A stretch of DNA of 64,000 bases, from the NCBI GenBank assembly GCA_030278955.1, contig JAOANR010000001.1, positions 39,520,890-39,584,889 of the forward strand. Direction: 5' to 3'. Of this stretch, positions 59,435 through 64,000 are shown in pieces. This stretch comes from Hygrophila difformis (lineage: Eukaryota; Streptophyta; Magnoliopsida; Lamiales; Acanthaceae). Positions within the stretch are counted from its first letter, which is position 1. Each line of letters starts with the position of its first letter. A program made the position numbers and the translations under genes. Under the pieces are notes generated by a model. That model worked only from the letters and a program-made list of their open reading frames with translations, did no database searches and was not told the DNA's origin.

Positions 59435-62400
59435 TCTCTTTCCACCATTCCAGTTCCGGCCACCACCTCCGACCTCCTTCTCCGGCGAGAGCCCAGCGCT
59501 GCCCCCTACCATCTCAGCCCCCATCTCCACCACCAACTCCCGATCTACCACCATCATCTTCTCCGATCAACCACCACCACCGTCTTCTCGCCTCCACCAC
59601 CCTTCTTAAACAGCCCTGCACCACCAGATCTCCTGTCGCTCTCACCCCCTCCGGTGAAGCCCCCTGCTTCCGCCACCATTCCATCTCCAACCATTTCCAG
59701 ATTCCGGCGAGCTTTCACCTCCACCACCTCCGATCATAATTTTCGGCCACCATCTTCACCGCACCACTGTCCAGCCTCCAACACCGCAACACCACCACCA
59801 CCGCAGCCCCCTGCTCACGTCGCCCATCTCAATCAACATCGCCACCTCGCGCCACCACCATTCCCGTCTCTGCTGCCGCCTTCCCAACGCCACCGCTCGC
59901 CTTCAACAGATCCACGACCACCATGTCCATCTCCTCCGTCCACAGCCGTCTCTCGTCGCCACCACCACCAGCAGCCACGCCGCCGCGCCACCTGCCCCGA
60001 CCCCTCTCACAGCCGTCGGACGCCCTCCTCAATTTCCACTACTCCTGCTCCCACCATGAACTTTAAGGAAGAAGAGACCCAGCAAGCAAGAAAGCAAGGA
60101 GAAGAAGAAGGAAACTGGAAATGGAGCACAAAAATAAAAAAAATGGAAGAAGAAGAAAAGAGGGATGCGATTAAGAAAATGGAGGAGGAGAAGAAAGAGA
60201 AGAGAGAAGAGAGAGAAGAAGAAAATGGAGAAGAGAAAGAATGGTGCAATTCGGTCATTTGGGAGAGGAAGAGTGAATTCGGTTTAGACCGAATTAAAAT
60301 TAAAGAGACCGAATTGAAAGAAAGAGGAGAAAAATATTAAGTATGGGTATTCAATTCGGTCTAAATGGTGCAATTCGATCTAGACCGAATTGGAGAAGAA
60401 GAGACCGAATTGATTTTGAAATAAAGTTGGAAGTGGGGCCCGCACTGCAGCAATTTGGAAGAACCCAGGACTTATGGTCCCGAAGGCATGAGAATTTTGT
60501 CTCTTCCCTCCTGGAGTTCAGCTCCCGTCTCTTCCCACGGCATCAAAACATCCATTTCCCTTCTTTCTCCATTTTTGCATAAAGGCCCCTCATCTCTTTG
60601 TCCTAAACCGAACCTACCCCTCCTTTTCCTCCTCTAAACCGAATTAACCCCTTTTCTATCTTTTCTCACATGTTAGGATTTCCCACCTATAAATACCCCT
60701 TCCATTTCACTTCAAAGGAGGCAGCTGACAGTCTCAAATATTTCTTCCCTGTTCTTGGAGAGAACAGTGAGTTTTGGTTAGTTTAGATTAGATTTTTCTT
60801 ATCTTTTGCAATGTAGTTTAATATTTGTTAGTTGTAGTTGTAATGTAGTTTGTAAATAGCTGTTTTTATTTTATTAGTGTAGCCATTTTCCATATTTTAC
60901 AGTTTTCTAGTGTAGAAATAAATTTGAGAACACCCAAATAATAGGTTGTTCTTGAACTTTTAATACTTTCTAGTGGATGAAATACAATAAAATGCTTCAT
61001 AAATTTGGTATGAGTTCTTTTGCCCTTTTATTTATTTTTGCTTTTTATGTTTTAATAAATGTATGAATGTGGGTGTTGAGCATGTTTGTAGCCTTATATC
61101 TACTCTTATTTTTATTGTTCTTGGATAGCTAGATAATTTTAGAGATAGTGCCTTTTTCTAGGTTTTGTTTTTATTTTATTTTATTTTGGCCTAGATCTAA
61201 TTTTTATTTTTATTTTGCTTCCTTAGATGATGGTGTTCTTCCTTATTATGTTAGTAGTTCTTAGATTTTTCATTATTTTTTTTGTAGATTTGTCTTTTAA
61301 TTTCATGTTTGTAGTTTTAGGGTTTAATTCATGTCATTACCCACCTAACTTGTACTTTGTTAATTCCTTAAAATGCTCACTAGTGTAGCTGTGAGGTGAC
61401 ACTGATGTGAAATGAAGGATTTGGTAAATCTCATCCATCATAAACCGCACAGTGGAAACCGAACTAACACTTGTGAGCACAAAAATATACTTATGTGAAA
61501 ATTGCATGCAATTCGGTCTAGGCAATTCGGTCTAGACCGATTTGCTCATGAAGACTGAATTGCATAACAAAAAGAGTTCTCTTCATGTGGTTTTCACGCA
61601 ATTCGGTCTATGCAATTCGGTTTAGACCGAATTGCTCACATAGACCGAATTAACTTTGGAAACCACATTGTATCCATGCCATCCCCTCATGCCTTAGTTT
61701 ATTTTATTTGTTCTACCAATTCGAATTGCCAATTCGGTTTAGACCGAATTGACTAGGTAATTCGAATCATCCTCATTTTTGAAGCAAATGGCTTAGCCAA
61801 ATTTGAGTAAGGGAATGACTTCGTCAATTCGAATTGTCCAATTCGGTTTAGACCGAATTGCTTTCACAATTCGAATTAGATGATGTTTCATATCCTTGCA
61901 AGGATTAAATGCGTAAGGTAATACTTCATCCATCATGCATCATCAATTCGGTCTGTATTGCACCTTGCCTAGTAGACCGAATTGACCTCTTCCTTCTATT
62001 TTAAAACTTCAAAAATATTTTTATTTTCCTGAGTTGTGTAAGTTACATGGGTGTATTGGGCTTAGGCCCATTACATCTAATTTTATCCATTACACTTCTC
62101 AACCATTAGTGTCTTAATTATTGTGTGATTAACACTCACACAATACCAAAAATATTCTTTTAATTTCATCTTTTCTTTTTATTGTGTGTATGAATGGGTA
62201 ATAAGGAATATCCCAGATCAATGTTGGCAAAAAGGTCCCTTCATAGGGATAACGATTAGCTCGTCTTCTGTGTATTAATTGGTGCTCGTTATTTTGCATG
62301 GTCTGATTAGTGATTGGTGGAAGCTCCGGCAAAAAGGTCCCTTCACAGGGATAACGATTAGCCACTCAGCCAATTCCTAATTAGATACAGTTTTCTTTTT

Positions 62401-64000
62401 ATTATCTTAATTTCAAAACCTGAATTCAAGTTGTAGTGTTATTAAATGATGTCGACCAACATTATTTGAGAATTATTACAGCAAGAAAATATGTGGATTT
62501 TTCTTCCATTCACAGACAAAAGGGAGCTGAATGACGGCGGTCACCGTCACTTGGAATTCTTTTCTGTCTAAAAATCATTCCATCTGGAATAATTGGGAAC
62601 TGGATAGCAGATGTTTGCAGTCCAGATAACCCCAATTATTTCTGGCACTCTTTTTAGCCAAATTCTTCTTATCTCAGGCTAATCCATCTTTGTATATCAA
62701 TTCTGTCTAACCCCACCATATATTTTGGGGTATTTTATTTTCTTTTCTCTTATACTCGTATGCATGATATTATTGTGTAGATATTGTGGTATATACTATT
62801 TTGGAGATCCTTCTCCTTGGACATAGAAGTCTTAAACTTAATCAGAGGCTACATAATAAATTTCCAACAAAAATTCCTTTATAAAAGCCGGATCTGAGTA
62901 AGGGATAAATTCGACAGTTATGACTAACTCATATTCTACTGGGGGTTGATTTTGAGAACTTAGAAACAGAGTCAGCGATTAGGTCTCATCTAGACTGAAA
63001 GGATCTGTATTTTAATTGAGAGTCTAGTACCTGTGTAGGGAATGATTTTCAAATATCAATTGTTTTCTCAAAATTACTGTGTGTTGGAAATCTTCTATTA
63101 AGTATTGCATCGAATCAGTGTCCACTTGGATTCAGATAAGATGTGATAAGTAATACTAGAGGAACAATATATAGGCCTTGGTTAATTTCTAAGGTAGGGT
63201 TGAGTATTCTTTCAACTGCTATCCTCTCCCGCCAAAGCCTAGAATTGAGTCTTGAGTGAGTACATTCGGAATAGGTCTTCACGGGTCTGTTCCACTCAGT
63301 TTGTATCTCATAACTAACCGGATGTTATAAGCCCTGTGGCTTACTGATATTTGGGAAGTTCTAAATCTGCATCTGGTCACCAAGACCAGGGGCTCTTTTA
63401 TACTAACGGAATGAGATAGCTTTTGAGACTTCCGAGTGATAGTTTTTTAAATGCTTTCTTTACTGCTTTCTTTTATATGCTTTTATAGAGGTCACTCGGA
63501 AGAATTAGAGGTTGGCCGCCGGTTGTAAGGTTTAAGAGTTGTGGATTAGTTCGGGATTAGATTTAGACTTTGGGTATGACATGGGGGAATGATAGGAGTA
63601 CTTGGCACTTCAACTAATGATTTGTCAGGTGTTGCTTGTCCACCACAGATAAATGACACGCTCTGGCGGGAGCAGTTGTAAGTCTGTGGCATCTTAGAAT
63701 TTGTTGTCAAAAGAGCATGTAAACTCTTACTGTAAGTACATGTCTGTTAAAGGGAACATGGTATAGAGAGCATGAAAGTTAGCTAACTGGAGGATTATCC
63801 CAAGCTAAGATCTGTGTACTAAAAATGGAAGTTTAATATGTTTCATCTGAATCTTGTCCAATTTTTATTATTTTCTCCCTGTCCCTTCTGTCACTTTTTA
63901 AATCTGCTTTCCAGATAGTGTAGCATAATTTTACATGCTTTCGTAGAATAAATTTAATTGCTTTCTAGAATAACTTTACCATGCTTTGTAGAATAATTTT
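59435..64000 (+). repeat. Tat 3' LTR, second segment (continues past window)
   Basis: Continues directly from 38993 once E3 and one TSD are removed. It has a C-rich, proline-codon-like stretch (59435-60050), a purine-rich stretch, then a TATA region and many palindromic aattcggt...accgaatt motifs (60240-60420 and 61500-61990). From about 62.0 kb it matches the inverted LTR at 34.3-32.4 kb. No real gene is seen. Confidence 0.75.
60688..60695 (+). promoter_or_regulatory. Candidate TATA box of the Tat LTR
   Basis: TATAAATA follows the palindrome-rich U3-like part and precedes a C-rich leader-like stretch, a plausible position for the LTR promoter. Confidence 0.5.

Larger units (their letters stand above)
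30770..64000 (+). mobile_element. Decayed Tat/Ogre-lineage Ty3 element, heavily nested, extends past the window
   Basis: The internal region starts abruptly in the RT domain at about 30770, against a RIO1 exon, with no 5' LTR or gag, so the 5' half is lost. RT and RNase H are followed by an inserted LTR (about 32.2-36.5 kb), then a second RNase H, integrase, and a 3' LTR from 38338 that is interrupted by E3 (38994-59429 plus TSD) and continues from 59435 to beyond 64000. A second RNase H between RT-RH and integrase is characteristic of the Tat lineage. Confidence 0.8.

Noticed and set aside
59309..60340. 343-codon proline-, serine- and then glutamate-rich open frame on the plus strand
   Set aside because: It starts in the E3 LTR and crosses its border and TSD into the Tat LTR, so it cannot be a conserved gene; the composition reflects C-rich then A/G-rich repeats.
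62220..62375. Paired ggcaaaaaggtccctt...gggataacgattagc repeats as a regulatory system
   Set aside because: A simple duplication about 105 bp apart, also present in the inverted LTR (34.0-34.2 kb); nothing further supports a function.

Overview
This window is nuclear DNA of a flowering plant, probably a eudicot (the species cannot be told from the sequence). It has plant LINE, Ty3/Gypsy chromovirus and Tat-lineage retrotransposon proteins, tRNA-iMet primer sites, a Stowaway-like MITE, a MULE-like element and a spliceosomal-intron gene. It is repeat-dominated: the only host gene I recognise is a broken, multi-exon copy of the RIO1 protein kinase on the minus strand (24079-30769).

Layout. 1-5935: 3' part of a LINE whose ORF2 stays in one frame but carries two in-frame TAG stops. 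5936-22465: an AT-rich satellite of ~204-bp monomers organised in a 1887-bp higher-order unit that carries a 260-bp MITE. A 10-kb Ty3 chromovirus (element E1, minus, 8195-18219, 5-bp TSD) splits the array. 22466-23760: a second AT-rich tandem block (~250-bp period), then a GC-richer relative of the satellite monomer. 24079-30769: RIO1 pseudogene, broken by a MULE-like insertion (25611-26913, 9-bp TSD) and a 3.3-kb solo LTR (27126-30472, 5-bp TSD), both lying exactly inside exons. 30770-64000: a decayed Tat/Ogre-type Ty3 element (plus) with RT, RNase H, a second RNase H and integrase. A related LTR of opposite orientation (about 32.2-36.5 kb) sits inside it. Its 3' LTR starts at 38338 and is split by a nested stack. 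Element E3 (plus, 38994-59429, TSD ATCTC) lies in that LTR, and element E2 (minus, 45636-56819, TSD GAGAC) lies in the RNase H region of E3.

Coding capacity. E2 has one uninterrupted Gag-Pol frame and a separate 111-codon coiled-coil ORF between PBS and gag, so it may be autonomous. E3 is open except for one gag stop and the E2 insertion; its reading frame runs through the PPT into the 3' LTR. E1 has nearly identical LTRs but three 1-nt frameshifts. Its gag and protease are separated by an 89-nt segment with every mark of a spliceosomal intron. Removing it gives the junction that E2 encodes without interruption. The gag stop codon of E1 lies inside the splice donor, which suggests that splicing decides between Gag and Gag-Pol.

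All LTR comparisons and repeat periods were made by eye from the printed sequence. No database was searched.
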